A stretch of DNA of 64,000 nt. Origin: Saturnia japonica. Taxonomy: Eukaryota > Arthropoda > Insecta > Lepidoptera > Saturniidae. The stretch lies in contig CM065321.1 in assembly GCA_033032175.1 (NCBI GenBank), positions 11,244,501-11,308,500 of the forward strand. The letters run 5' to 3'. Position 1 is the first letter of the stretch. Every line of letters begins with the position of its first letter. The translations under genes and the position numbers were made by a program. The notes under the pieces are model-generated. The model did not search any database. It saw only the letters and a list, made by a program, of their open reading frames with translations, and was not told the DNA's origin. Shown here piece after piece: positions 23,469 to 34,723 of the stretch.

Positions 23469-24464
23469 TTTTTTTTTAACTGACTACTCTGTTAGCCTTA
23501 GGGGCCCTATCCAAAAACAGAGCCGTTGCGGCTTTTACAGCTTCACCGGACTTGGGGGCGAGCGCTTAGGGCACTCAGCCGCGAAAGTTTTTAACGACCC
23601 GCACGAGGGTGCCAGAGTGGCCGAACCTCAGCTCGGGCGATCGTCGCGAATGCGAAAAGGTCGCGATCTATCTAATTCCCTAATCCTAAGAAAATTCGAA
23701 CTAACTAACATATACTCATATGCACGTTCCCCTCCTCCTGGGAGGAAGGAGGGAACCATGCGTATGTGTATTTAGTAATCGGAATGGTTTTTCTACACTA
23801 ACTAGCGCATTAGTCTAACTAGCGCAAAAAAAGGAAAAAGAAAAGGTCCCTTACAGAACCTATGTACCTGTGTGGTGTGCACGTGTGTGTGTTCATACGT
23901 GTGTAATGTTGTATGTGGGTAGCTAAGTGTTGCACGTATAGTGTCACTTGTATCGCGCGGGCGGCTGTCCGACCCAAGGGCTTCACACCGAGGAACGGAC
24001 CTAAGCTTGGGTTGCCGCTAGAGAGGGTGGACGTGACGGGTGTGCGGGAGCGAAGTTGACCGCCCGTCCTCTGCGGAGAGAACGGTGGTTACGCGGGCGT
24101 GGGCGGTGGCACGCTCTGTTTGGAGAGGCGGTGGAATAGAACTCGTTTGCTGTTTCGATTTGGTCGAGCGGGTCAGTAAAGATGTTACGCGGCCGGCGTT
24201 TACTCCGGCAGGCATTGGGGTCGGGAACATATGAAGCTGCCGCTTTGATAAACGGATTCGCGTCGTTCGACGCGGTGTCGAAATAAGAGCGAGAAAGGTG
24301 TTTGGCATAAGCATGTATCGAAGGAAGGTCCATATCTCTATGGAGATCTTCCATACGAACATACCGAGGGGCGGGAACCTATTCTGGATGACTTGTAAAC
24401 GATCCCAATTATATCTTGGCATATGTGCGAACACAACGCAGCTATATGTCATAATCGGTCGGAT
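23469..24464 (-). mobile_element. 5'-truncated Jockey-type LINE
   Basis: Bounded by a perfect 11-bp target duplication CCCAACGGTTG (23458-23468 and 24465-24475). On the minus strand it begins inside the RT C terminus, has a 3' UTR of some 530 bases and ends in a short A-tail (T run at 23469-23477). It belongs to the same family as the element at 55659-61620: the C-terminal protein and 3' UTR align throughout, at roughly 80% in the protein by eye. Confidence 0.85.
24001..24464 (-). pseudogene. Jockey LINE ORF2 C-terminal fragment (frameshifted)
   Basis: It starts at the truncation point with a TYSCVVFAHMP motif in one frame, then moves to a second frame for HRDMDLPSIHAYAKHLSRSY and the Arg/Pro-rich end RPPSLAATQA-stop. 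Both blocks match the last 150 residues of the intact ORF2 at 58172-61066 in order. At least one frameshift lies near 24350. Confidence 0.8.
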
Positions 24465-24610
24465 CCCAACGGTTGTAGTCGGGTTCTTGTATATATACTC
24501 AATTGAAGAGTTTATTTCTATAGCGCGATGTAGGATGCGTCGTTTTTGGCTCGATAGATGTCGCTATGTGTCGCTATGTACATGTCACTACACATATTTA
24601 TATTGCTAGT

Positions 24611-25600
24611 TTATTTAATTTTAGTAATTTAACAGAAACATTAATCAAGTAGGAATTGGAAAATGTTACTGATTTAAATTAACGTCATCAGCGTGTAAAT
24701 GCGACAAACAGTTTAATTTAATTACGAGCAAAAGAAAGAGATACAATTTCATTTCACTGTACGTCCTCAATAATAACATGTCATTCGGATGTTATTAATG
24801 TTACTTTTATTATTTAATTGTGTATAATATAAATAATTATTATGTACCATATAAATCTACCTATATTATAATTAATACAAAGTTTTATGGCCAAGGCGTG
24901 TGCGTATAGCCTCCATCCAGGTGTAGGGAAATCAATTAGAAAGTCTTAGTGTATAAAGTGTGTAATCGTTACTTTTGACAATCGAATATTGAAGTACAAA
25001 AAATCATTAACATTTAAATGTTTAACGTTAAGAAACGAGTTGCGAAGCGCAGTATTGTCATTTTAGTTATGTTGGCGCGTGAACACAAAGAATATTAATA
25101 CTTGCCTAAGTGAATGTCTTATCGGATTTTTATCTACCGAAGGTATTTAATGTTGGGTATGACTTTTACTATCGCCAAATAAACGAACGTTCAATAAACA
25201 ACCTAATTCCTAAAATAATAGATGTGTACCAAAATCGGATCCCCAAACAATATCATAACGCTAATCTAAAAATGTTAATGTTCAACGGCTGACTTATTTC
25301 CGGCGTTATGATCGCAATTACAACCTAACGTAACTAATCCAGTGCGCAACCGAGATTGGTTACAATATAAACCATAACAAATAAACCTATTTATTTGTTA
25401 ACAAATCCATTATTTAATGACAAAACGAATTAAGTGATCGAGTGAGTGATAGAATTAATATGATGAAAAAAATATTTGTTGGTAATAATTAATACAATTT
25501 TGGGATAAAAAGTTATAATTGGAGAATATATACTGGTGTCGAATATAAATTTTAGTGACAGAAAATATTATAGTCTTTCTTGTTTGCAAGTGTCCTAAAT
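24611..25600. other. AT-rich non-coding stretch
   Basis: No supported gene. A 60-codon opening at 25110-25292 has no recognisable domain. Confidence 0.35.
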
Positions 25601-25825
25601 TTAATAAAGGTTAGTTGATTTTTAAGCGACTTCAAAACAGTTGGAGGTTACTCAATACTAATGTTTTTTTTTTATGGATGTTCAGACATAACTTCATTGT
25701 TTATAAACCGATTTCAATTATCCTTTTTTTGTTGGATAGGGGATACTTACCTCAAAGTACCTCAAGGATGGTCCTGGTGATTTTGATGGTCATTGAAGTT
25801 GGTTTTCTTTTTTGTTAAAAGTTGT
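25600..25825 (-). repeat. Dispersed repeat family K, copy 2 (inverted)
   Basis: It ends GTCATTGAAGTTGGTTTTCT then TTTTTGTT, the reverse complement of the start at 16141, and contains AACCGATTTCAATTATCC in the matching place. Confidence 0.45.
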
Positions 25826-26500
25826 CTTTATAAAATCAGGTATAATGTGTAACAAGTATTAATTTTTAATTAAATGTGGTTTTTAAAGGAATTAAACCAA
25901 GTTAATTCATTTTCGTTAAAAAGGAAAATCCAGTTCATACATTATATTCCTTTGCTATACATTATTCATTAGACAATTTTATAATTAACCCTTTACTTTG
26001 AGTTTAAACAAGGATAATTTCTCTTTGAAGTAACAATTACTTAATTAACCGACGTACCTACCTACAACTTAACAAAGAACATAATTGTTTCCAGAAATTG
26101 CCTTATTCGTTTAACTTTATGTTGTTATAACCATTTTCTTACAAAAAAATCTATAATGTGGAAATATATACTCGAATACAAAGGAGGAATTTTTATATTA
26201 GACTTAAACAATTTAAACGATCAATTCTCTACAGCGCCGCCACAAACGCACCCTTGTAGCCTGTCGTTTTTCACAATTCCTGTACTTGCCTACTTGCTTT
26301 ACGTTCATGGCTACTGCTCCAACCCTTAGGGTAGTAGTATGAAGTTATACAGGTTATAGTTATAGCCTTCTTCAATAAATAGGCTATACCAACAATGCAA
26401 AAAAAAATGAGTGATAGTTCCAAAGATTAGCGCGTTCAAACAAATAGAGAAAAAACAATATCTTGAGATTTATCTATCTAATCTAAAAAAAAATTATACC
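25826..26500. other. AT-rich non-coding stretch
   Basis: Nothing recognised. Confidence 0.35.
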
Positions 26501-26504
26501 ATGA

Positions 26505-26720
26505 TGGTGGCAGACATATTTATGTTCCGGCTGATAGACAGCGGTCACCATAGCCTATGGACGCTTGCAACATCAGAAGTATCACTTGCGCATTGGCGAC
26601 GCTTTAAAAACTTATTTACTCCCTTTTTGAAGAACCCCATACTGTAATCCCCTGGGAAAACCTCAGCAGAGAGCTCATTCCACAACCGGAGCGTTAGCCG
26701 AAGGATTTCCTAAGGAATGT
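26505..26720 (-). pseudogene. LINE ORF2 C terminus
   Basis: The minus strand reads LWNELSAEVFPGDYSMGFFK, then KGVNKFLKRRQ and on to a stop after VASVHRLW. This is the same LWNELPxxVFPxxYxxGxFK closing block as in the LINE pieces at 9281 and 55568-55640. It is 5'-truncated; the following 3' UTR is the segment toward 26505. Confidence 0.65.
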
Positions 26721-26746
26721 AAAATACTATTAAGCGAGAAATTCTT

Positions 26747-26769
26747 GTATATATATATATATATATATT
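26747..26769. repeat. (TA)n microsatellite
   Basis: Perfect TA run of about 23 bases. Confidence 0.9.
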
Positions 26770-26784
26770 ATGTAATCTAGGTTT

Positions 26785-26945
26785 CTAGGAAACGGCTTCA
26801 CAAATTGGATGAAACTCATTTATTTATATACGTACTGTTTTACATTCCAAGTTTACCTAGACAGATGTTTTTTATATGAAAAAATTTTAGCGCACTATTC
26901 TTAGTTAAATAATTTATATATAATTGTTTAATTTGTTACTTTTTT
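26785..26945 (+). repeat. Dispersed repeat family T
   Basis: TTTTACATTCCAAGTTTACC then TAGACAG matches 54478-54510, with related sequence before it (AAATTGGATGAAACTCA). Confidence 0.5.
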
Positions 26946-27330
26946 TTTAAAGTTCTGATATCAAGATTAGGAATTTTACTTCGATTACCATCATTACCAT
27001 CATTTGTATTATTTTTCTGCATTTATACCTTTTAAATACTTTCTTTAATCGCGTGACCTTAAATATATTAGCCTCCAAAGTACTACGAAATTCTTCAATA
27101 AAAAGACGCGCCACCTATATGTATGCACATAAGCACACATAAAACTAGAATGTAGTGCTCTGCTACGGAAGTACGGTAGTCATAACTTTTTCTGTCTATA
27201 ATACAAACAAACTAATATACAATGCATTCCAACTTAGTCGTCAGGTTTAGATAGCAGTTATTAAACTATCAGTCGGTTACCTCGATTCAAATTTTAAACC
27301 TGTTTCTTAACTCTTTATAAATGTTTAGTA
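26946..27330. other. AT-rich non-coding stretch
   Basis: Nothing recognised. Confidence 0.3.
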
Positions 27331-27334
27331 TTGG

Positions 27335-27390
27335 CCCAAAATGGTAGCACGCTAAGCCTAGTGGAGGACCGGGTCTTAAGTGGTTTTCAC
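27335..27390 (+). repeat. Diverged copy of the hairpin repeat of 15155-15253
   Basis: GCACGCTAAGCCTAGTGGAG has the same AGCC-loop hairpin as CCGCTAAGCCTAGCGG, with one arm mismatched, and is preceded by a TTGGCCC-type segment. Confidence 0.4.
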
Positions 27391-27436
27391 TCTTATAGGT
27401 GCTTGGCAGCAGGTTTTCATCTTGCAGTGGTATCAA

Positions 27437-27545
27437 GTCGGGCATAAGAAAATGCCTGGTTTCATCACGATATTTTCCTACACAAAAAGCTGTGGTTTAC
27501 TGCAGAGATTCGAACTCACGTCGATCGACGATGGTATTAAAGATC
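27437..27545 (-). repeat. SINE family B, 5' part, inverted
   Basis: CAGAGATTCGAACTCACGTC is the reverse complement of the box B region GACGTGAGTTCGAATCCCTG, and TTTCATCACGATATTTTCCT mirrors the GGAAAACATCGTGATGAAAC block. Confidence 0.6.
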
Positions 27546-27564
27546 AATAGGCTAGCAAACCGGT

Positions 27565-27990
27565 ATGATAACGACCGGCGATGGATTTCCGATCTCTCGG
27601 TAGTCATCGCTGTTTTTAGATCGTACTGTGGTTGTGTGGTCGTAACGAGCTGCCTCGTTAGCCCAGTGGTCGTTAGCGCGACTGCTATGAGCGAGGTCCT
27701 GGGTTCGAATCCCAGGTCGAGCAAAGTGTTATTGCGTTTTTTCTATGAAATTCCCAGTAGCAGCTCGGAGTTTGGTTTCGTGCCCGATTAATGGCAATAG
27801 GCTCGCCCCCTATTACATTGGACCTAAAAACATACTCGGCGAATTGTGGGTTTATTCAGTATATTTATTTATTTAGTTTATTTAATTAGTACACCTCCGC
27901 CTAACCCTTCGGGGAATACAGGCGTGATGGTATGTTATGTTATGTGGTCACTACCAGACACAGTACCGTCATTATTCCGTGCTTCGATAA
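27565..27990 (+). repeat. Repeat family R split by a SINE
   Basis: GACCGGCGATGGATTTCCGA through TTTTTAGATCGTACTGTG leads up to the SINE, and ACTACCAGACACAGTACCGT continues after it. The uninterrupted order is seen at 11775-11865. Confidence 0.55.
27642..27938 (+). mobile_element. SINE, family A, full length with target duplication
   Basis: This is the best copy in the window. Box A TTAGCCCAGTGGTCG, box B GGGTTCGAATCCC, the complete body, and a GGGGAATACAGGCGTGATGG tail ending in TATGTTAT. Flanks GTTGTGTGGTC (27631-27641) and GTTATGTGGTC (27939-27949) are an 11-bp target duplication with one mismatch. About 35 extra AT-rich bases near 27851-27886 are absent from other copies. Confidence 0.8.
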
Positions 27991-28299
27991 AAAAAAACCT
28001 TATTATACAACTTAAATCAGCAGCCGTTTTGCTACAAAATGTTTGTTGTATCCCTTCACTATAATTTATAGTAAGCTACGTCATTTGCGTAGCAAACTAC
28101 GCTGACGTAACGCTACAGATAAGCAGTACACTACGCTACTTTAAAACAAACTTAAGGCTATTATCCTACTCGTGTTTCGAACTGAAATTAAATTTGTTTT
28201 ATGAAATTGTACTATGTATTTATATTTTACTGTATTTGTTTATAATACGTTATTTGTCTGACATCGATAAATAGAGAAAAGACAATAAAAGGCCTGAGA
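27991..28299. other. Non-coding stretch
   Basis: Mostly AT-rich. 28075-28135 has repeated GTAGC/TACGTCA motifs in both orientations, of unknown meaning. Confidence 0.3.
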
Positions 28300-28475
28300 G
28301 CAAAGTTGCCATTCTAAAATCTTTAATGCTAACGAAACCGGAAAAAAATGTATGGAATTGACATATCCGATCACGTAATTTAACGTTGAGACGTTTCTCA
28401 GTAACGTTTTACTACCTGGTACTCCGTACATTTTTTTTCGTTTTCTATAGCATTAACGATTGTAGAAAGACAACT
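28300..28475. mobile_element. Fold-back MITE, copy 2
   Basis: Same layout as 6944-7105: GCTAACGAAACCGGAAAAAA at the left mirrors TTTTTTTTCGTTTTCTATAG and CATTAACGATTGTAGAAAG at the right, around the shared core GGAATTGACATATCCGATCA. The right end continues CAACTTGGCTAAACCC, matching the reverse of GGGCCTAGCCAAGTTG at 6939-6954. Confidence 0.55.
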
Positions 28476-29080
28476 TGGCTAAACCCTCAGATTTCCATTT
28501 AACAAGTCGTGAGTACCTTGCTTTTCTCAAAAGTGAATTTAGAAAATAGTATTTCTCGTTAAGCAGTTATAGTGTTTAACGCAACTATATACTATTTATA
28601 ATAACTTTACACGTTTGCAGTAATAAATCTATTTTATGTATATCTACGCTATGTTTGAAGGATCTTAATTCCGCAACTAATAATCAAATTCTAGAATTTC
28701 TTTCATTATTAGAAAACTACATTATCCCTGAGTGATATAACTTTTATTTTTTAAGTAACGGGAGCACAGTCGCAGGCGGTTGCTAGTTATGCTAGGTAAA
28801 TAAAATGCAAATTAATTGATCCCTCACTTCCTTTTATTATATTATTAGAAATACTTAATGCTTTTGCATTCTACATTAAATTTGCTTATTGCAAAAATTG
28901 TAATAATAATTAAAACAATTTAGTGAATGAAGTCTACGTGACAAAATCCACTGTTTTTTAAACTTAAATATTATCACTTTATATAGACAAACTATCAGAT
29001 GGCTTTTTTTAATCAAATAGCATTTTCACACATTGAGATATTATTATGTTGAAGATTTTTTTTTTTTTAAAGAATCGAAC
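28476..29080. other. AT-rich non-coding stretch
   Basis: Nothing recognised. It ends with the GTAC target site of the provirus (29081-29084). Confidence 0.35.
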
Positions 29081-29084
29081 GTAC

Positions 29085-29250
29085 TGTTATGAACTTATAA
29101 TATTCACTTAAAACTATAAATCAGCATATTTTGTTTCTATATAAATGCACGTTTATTATAATAAGCAGTAGTCATTATCCATTTTTAATCAAAGACAGTC
29201 GTCTCTTGTCGTGTCAATATACCTGCTGTATTTCATGTGGACAATAAAAG
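29085..29250 (+). repeat. 5' LTR, first part
   Basis: It begins TGTTATGAACTTATAATA and matches the 3' LTR (41547 onward) until ACAATAAAAG, where the LINE starts. A TATATAAATG TATA-like box lies near 29138, so the LTR promoter is in this part. Confidence 0.85.
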
Positions 29251-29501
29251 GTATAATATTTCGAGGGTAGGTGTCAATATCGACACACGCATGTTGATTT
29301 CTAAATTTAAGAATTAAGAGTTTTTCGATTAATTTTACGAGTTGTATAGTGAAATTTAGTAATACATAATCAATTAAGTGCGTTCTAACGTTTATTGTTA
29401 TTTATGTGAAGAAAACATTTATAAATTTGGATCGCCACCTGCCAGCTTTGTTCTTATATGTTATTGTATATATTTGAAGATTAAATCGCACAAACTGAAC
29501 T

Positions 29502-30308
29502 ATGGCACAACTTGAGGATATCCAGACGGCTCAAAGGAACCTGGAGGAGATTTTTACCAGGAAGATGGATCAGCTTCAAGCACAGCTACAAAGTAGTGGG
29601 ACCGCCAAAGATACTGTTGCTAAAGTAGCCGAAGAGTTCAGAACGTTCCGTGAGCTAATATATAACATGCTGGGCTTACTACGAAAGCAGATAAATGAGT
29701 GTGCTAAAGCTGTTGATGTATTGGAGACTAGACAACGGAGGAAAACACTTGTACTTACAGGCGTTCCAGAAGCAGAAAAATAAAACTGTTCATCTGTTGT
29801 TGTGGAGCTATACCAAGATAAAATGGGACTGAAAAATATCTCAGCCAGTTGCATCAAGGTTTGTCATCGTCTTGGAACCATAACTAAAGACCATTGCCGG
29901 CCTATATTAGTTAGATTCAATAATATTGATATCAAGTCTGCGGTCTGGAAGGCAAAGACAAGATTGAAGCGATATTCGATCACAATTAAGGAGTTCTTAA
30001 CGAGGAGCCGACAGGCAGTATACATTAAAGCCAGACTTCATTTTGGTATGCGTGAGTGTTGGACTCAAGATGGCAATATATATATATATAAGCGCCTGAT
30101 GGAAGACGACACAAGGTTATCTGCATGGACGATCTGTTACCTTTGCTGGATAAATATCCGAAGGAGCCTACAGTGCATGCTACAGATAAGTCAACATCTC
30201 GTTAACTTTAGTGTATACTTTATTTGTTGTGTTATTTTGAGTGTATTCATTTTTATTCTATTTTTCGCTTTAAATAGTTGTGAATGTAAGCTGGCGGGTG
30301 GTGCATAG
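29502..30308 (+). pseudogene. CR1-like LINE ORF1, RNA-binding protein (one stop)
   Basis: The ATG at 29502 opens a frame broken only by a TAA at 29781-29783 and continuing in the same frame to 30308. Residues 1-80 are heptad-rich (coiled coil, probable trimerisation). Then comes the RRKTLVLTGVPE motif typical of ORF1 proteins with an RRM-like nucleic-acid binding domain, and a basic C terminus with an HRLG and RPILVRF pattern. The protein normally coats the LINE RNA. The end is hydrophobic and may be past the natural stop. Confidence 0.7.
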
Positions 30309-30394
30309 ATAAATACTTGCACCCAACTAGATAGTAATTTTAGACAGGAGTATATATTTTATTTATAGTATTATTAATATTTATTTTTATTATT

Positions 30395-33301
30395 ATGTCA
30401 ACATCAGATAGTGATACATCTTTCTATTCTGCAAATGTTTCTGTTAGCTCGTCTGATAACTGCAGTTATTGTTCTGTGACCGAAACCCTTGGTGACATTT
30501 TACGACAAAGCCTGAATCGACAATCAAACCGGTTGTTTAATGTTTGTCACATCAATGCTCAAAGTCTGCCAAGTCATTATAGTGATTTCCTAGAAGCGTT
30601 TTCAGATACAAACGTTCATGCCATCCTGATTTCTGAGAGTTGGCTCAAACCTCATTTACTTTCTACCATGTATTCGTTCCCTGGTTTTGTTCTTATTCGT
30701 AACGACCGCGTCGGTAGAAGAGGCGGTGGGGTCGCTATATATCTCCGTAGCGATTTGTCTTTTAAAATTGTTAAATTATCTTCTTCTCAGCGTCTTGCTT
30801 CAGTGGAGTATCTTTTTCTAGAGGTTTGTGTCAGAGGAGTTAAAACATTAATCGGTGTTACTTATTGTCCCCCTTTCATAGATTACTTTACTGACCTTGA
30901 GCCATTTCTTGAAACTTTGGGATATGATTATGAACATCACATAATCATGGGTGACTTCAATACAAATCTTTTTGCACAGCGTGATTCGCGTACTTTTAAG
31001 CTTATGCGGGCCATTGAATCTTCCAGCTTTCATATTTTACCCCTCCAAGCTACTCACCACAATGTAACTGGAGATGACACCTGGCTCGACATAATTCTTA
31101 CTTCTAATCTGTCACTTGTTTTCTCTCATGGTCAGCACCCTGCACCAGGTTTCTCCCATCATGACCTTATTTTCGTTTCTTATACTCTTAAACCTCCGAA
31201 AAAAGAACCAAAAATATTGCTCATACGTTGCTTTGCATAAATGAATGTGGACAAGTTCTGTGCAGATGTTTTAGAAATAAATTGGGAACCTTTGATAAAT
31301 GCTAACAATATTGATGATAAAGTTTGTATTTTTAACAATTTTATCACAAACTTATACGATATTCATGCGCCCATAAAACAAGTTAAATTAAGGCGACCTC
31401 CGGCACCCTGGATGACAAATGAGATTCGAATGGCGATGAGACGTAGAGACTGTGCTTTTCGTAAATTTAAAAGAAACCGTGTCGAGATGAACTGGAACTT
31501 ATTTAAGTCCGCTAGAAACCGATGTAACCAGACCATACGCAATGCCAAACGTCGGTATATCCTTAATAATATCTCTGTTTGTTCTTCCTCGGCTGATATG
31601 TAGAAGTTCCTTGGGACTCTTGGCTTTGGTAAATCTCAACATCTAGATCTACCTAATACAATAAAGTTAGATGATATCAATAACCATTTCACAACCTCCG
31701 ATAAACTGAGTGATCAAACTAAAAGTAAGACAACTCACTACATAGCTGCATTGCCTCGTATGGGCATGGTCCCATTCAAGTTTTCCACGGTTACATGTGA
31801 TCAGATTAAAAAGTCCGTTCTTTCAATAAAATCTAATGCTACATGCTGTGACAATTTGAGTAGACAAATGATTATTACTATTCTTGACCAGATTCTTCCT
31901 ATTATATCTCATCTCATAAACTTTTCTCTATCCTTTGGACAGTTTCCATCCATATGGAGTAAAGCCTATGTCCGTCCGCTCCCTAAAACTGCAAATCATT
32001 CTCTTCCCAGTCACTTTCGACCTATATCTATACTTCCATTTCTTTCTAAAGTACTCGAAGCATGTGTGCATAATCAACTATCATCCTTTGTACATTGTAA
32101 CAATATCTTGAGTCCGCTACAATCCGGTTTCAAGCCAGGTCACAGTACAGTTACAGCTTTGCTTAAAGTGACTGGTGGTTTGAGAAATGGAGTGGAGAAT
32201 AAAATGATTACTGTGCTGGTTTTAGTAGATTTTTCCAATGCCTTTAATACTGTTAGTCACGACATTCTCCTGGCTATTCTCTCTCATTATAATATCTCAT
32301 TAGAGGCACTGGCATGGTTCGCTTCATATCTAAAGGGACGACAGCAATCGGTTCGTATAGATGGGGCTACGTCTAATTGGTGTGAGCTTGGTGCTGGCGT
32401 CCCTCAGCCAGGTATACTTTCACCTCTTCTTTTTTCCCTCTTTATTAACCTTTTAACTCATGAACTGCGATGTACGTATCATTTGTATGCTGATGACCTG
32501 CAATTATACACACAAGCCGCAGTAGATTCTCTATCAGATGCAATTTATACTATTAACCGGGATCTAAATGCCTTAAGGGATTGGTCTGAGAGATTTGGCT
32601 TATCAGTTAATCCTTCCAAATGTCAAGCAATTGTAATAGGGAGCTCTCGTATGATTACCAGAATAGACTTCAGCTTGTTGCTTCAGATTATTTTCAGTGA
32701 CCTTGTCATACCGTTTAGTACGGAAGTAAAGGACCTTGGTTTACACATTGATGCCAAATTGGATTGGAGAACTCATATTTCCAAGGTTAGTCAGAAAGTG
32801 ATCGGTACTCTAAAGTCTTTTTATCGCCTGAAAATTTTTCTCCCAGTTAAAACGAAAACCATGCTAGTGCAATCTATAATATTTCCTATAATTGACTATG
32901 GTGATGTGTGCTTTTACGATCTGAACGCTGACCTTCTTAACAAACTTGACAGATTACTCAACAATTGCATTCGATTTGTTTTTAATCTTCGTAAGTATGA
33001 CCATGTATCGAGCCATCGTTCAGAGTTTAATTGGTTGCCCATACGCCAGCGTCGGAGTTTGCGGGCTCTGACAACTCTGTATTCTATTCTATTTTCTCCC
33101 AACACTCCCTCTTACTTAACTCCATATTTTCAGTTTTCATACTCTAATCATGACCTTAACCTTCGCTCTTCTAATAATCTTATTCTTTGCTGTCCTGTCC
33201 ATACTTCCGGTCTAGTACATTCATCTTTCTATATTCAATCTATTCACCTATGGAATGCGCTTCCTTATGAAATCAGGATGTCATCTAATCGTTTGTTTTA
33301 A
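30395..33301 (+). pseudogene. CR1-like LINE ORF2, endonuclease and RT (two stops)
   Basis: One frame runs from the ATG at 30395 to 33301 with stops at 31238-31240 and 31601-31603. The N terminus is an APE-type endonuclease: NVCHINAQSL, a catalytic ISESW, NDRVGRRGGG, IMGDFNTN and SHHDLI near its end. The RT shows FRPISILPFLSK, LVDFSNAFNTVSHD and YHLYADDLQLY (YADD at 32486-32497). The usual GVPQG of motif B is GVPQPG here. The C terminus has a partly intact LWNALPYEIR. It would nick DNA and copy the RNA in place; this copy cannot. Confidence 0.85.
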
Positions 33302-33681
33302 AGTCAAGGTACGTCGGCTTTACCAGTGTCATTTAGTAGAATTATCTGGTTAATGCTGTATTTAATACTTAATGTTGACTAATTATATTTTTATTTATTG
33401 TATTGATATTTATGTATGATGTTGTTATGTGTATGTATTGTATATGTGTAGTATATATGTATTATATTTGTCTTATATATATTATGTTTTGGTGTTGATG
33501 TTTTATTTATATATTGTGATATTAAATAGGTTAAACATAATTTCAAAAAACCCTTACCTTTTACACCTACCAACATTTATCTCTGCATCACCTAATGGTT
33601 GACTGGCAGAGAATGCCTTAGGCATTAAGTCCGCCATTGCGTATTTAACGCATAATGTGTAAATAAATAAATAAATAAAAG
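33302..33681 (+). repeat. CR1-like LINE 3' UTR with hairpins and (TAAA)n tail
   Basis: 33612-33626 is the perfect inverted repeat AATGCCT-T-AGGCATT, followed by GCGT-ATTTAA-CGC near 33639. Then come GTGTAAATAAATAAATAAAT repeats. Such hairpins with a short-repeat tail act as the RT recognition site in CR1-group LINEs. Confidence 0.65.
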
Positions 33682-33739
33682 TGTGTTTGTGAACTTTGTC
33701 TTTTTTTTAAAAAAGGACCCACAGTCGGTCGTCCTAACA
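33682..33739 (+). repeat. 5' LTR, second part
   Basis: It resumes TGTGTTTGTGAACTTTGTC after the LINE and ends GTCCTAACA, matching 41722-41777 with a few substitutions and a changed T/A tract length. Confidence 0.8.
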
Positions 33740-33743
33740 AATT

Positions 33744-33761
33744 TGGTGTCAGAAGTGGGAT
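33744..33761 (+). promoter_or_regulatory. Provirus primer binding site, probably tRNA-Leu
   Basis: TGGTGTCAGAAGTGGGAT lies four bases after the LTR. It begins with TGG, the complement of the tRNA CCA end, and from memory fits the 3' end of a leucine tRNA, the primer of the micropia/mdg3 group. Confidence 0.65.
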
Positions 33762-33812
33762 CCCAAAAACAAAATTGGGATTCAAAAAATTGCGTCTGTA
33801 TTAAAGTTTTAA

Positions 33813-33936
33813 GTGGTCGACGTTAAGTCTCACGTACACACCCCTGAGCCCGCGCTACCCTAAACTTAGTGGTCGACGATAAGCCTTGGTAGTATACCGA
33901 GCCCGCGCTACTCCAACTGTGGTCGACGGTAAGCCT
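33813..33936 (+). repeat. Three direct repeats in the provirus leader
   Basis: GTGGTCGACGNTAAGYCT occurs at 33813-33830, 33869-33886 and 33919-33936. The intervening GAGCCCGCGCTAC is also repeated (33845 and 33898). The spacing is about 56 and 50 bases. The leader is the usual place for packaging or insulator-type protein sites in gypsy elements; which applies is unknown. Confidence 0.6.
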
Positions 33937-34723
33937 TCACCGAAGAATGCAAGCCCGCATCATAACATCACCACCACCACCACATCAAATCCAGGTTTAG
34001 CATCGACATCATCAGACTGTAGGCTCATCATCCTCGACATCCACCACGGCTTCTTAAAATCTCTCACGGGCAACGCAACGGACTTCGCGGTAAGCTGCAA
34101 TACGATTCTCTGAGTCGCCAGGCACCCGACGCTTCGTTGACGTCACGTCACACTCCTGTGACCTACAAGTTCTCCACGGCTTTTGGGGAAAAGGCCGTTC
34201 TACAAAATGTTCGTGAAAGCTGTGATCATATTGTGAGTGATTTTTTTTTGTGTGAATTGTGTCCATAAATTCGAGGATTCTAAAATTCAAATTTTTGTAA
34301 AACATACATAATTGATATTTTCAGAATATTCAAAAGTATTCTTTATTCGGAACATATAATGTTTATTTGTCGAAAACGACATCTTTAATTTAAATAATTT
34401 TCTCAGAGTTTTTCTTTACGAGTTAACCTTTTTTAAAAAAAATATTATTAATATATTTTTACAACTAATAATAATAATTATACAACTTTAACTTTATTAT
34501 TTTAATAATTATTCAGCATATTTCTCTACATTTCAATCTTCAAGTTAATTAATATTTTTACAACAATTTGCAAATTTACATCTTTTAGATTTTATAATCT
34601 CATAATTTTTTTTTTTTTAATTTCTATATTTTGAATATTCTTATTTTTGTTTTTATTGATTGTGTTTTATCATATTGTTGTATTTCTGTTGACCTGTACT
34701 GTATAAAATAATTATTATAATAC

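Larger units (their letters stand above)
23401..24610 (-). repeat. RepX repeat, copy 1, split by a LINE
   Basis: RepX is my label. Read on the minus strand it runs from about 24610 (AGCGACACATAGCGACATCT) through GAGTATATATACAAG and CCCGACTACAACC to 24476. The LINE (23469-24464) comes next, and RepX resumes with GGGCAGCTGCCCGCCAGACA and ends near 23411. The same order without the LINE stands at 52308-52577. Confidence 0.65.
29251..33673 (+). mobile_element. CR1-like LINE inserted in the 5' LTR
   Basis: The element runs from GTATAATATTTCGAGG to a (TAAA)n tail and carries ORF1, an endonuclease-RT ORF2 and a 3' UTR with hairpins. The LTR sequence resumes after AATAAAAG (33674-33681), matching ACAATAAAAG just before the element, so the duplicated target is about 8 bp and blends into the tail. 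ORF2 similarity places it in the CR1/Daphne side of the Jockey superfamily, by motif memory only. It is nearly full length but has three stops. Confidence 0.85.
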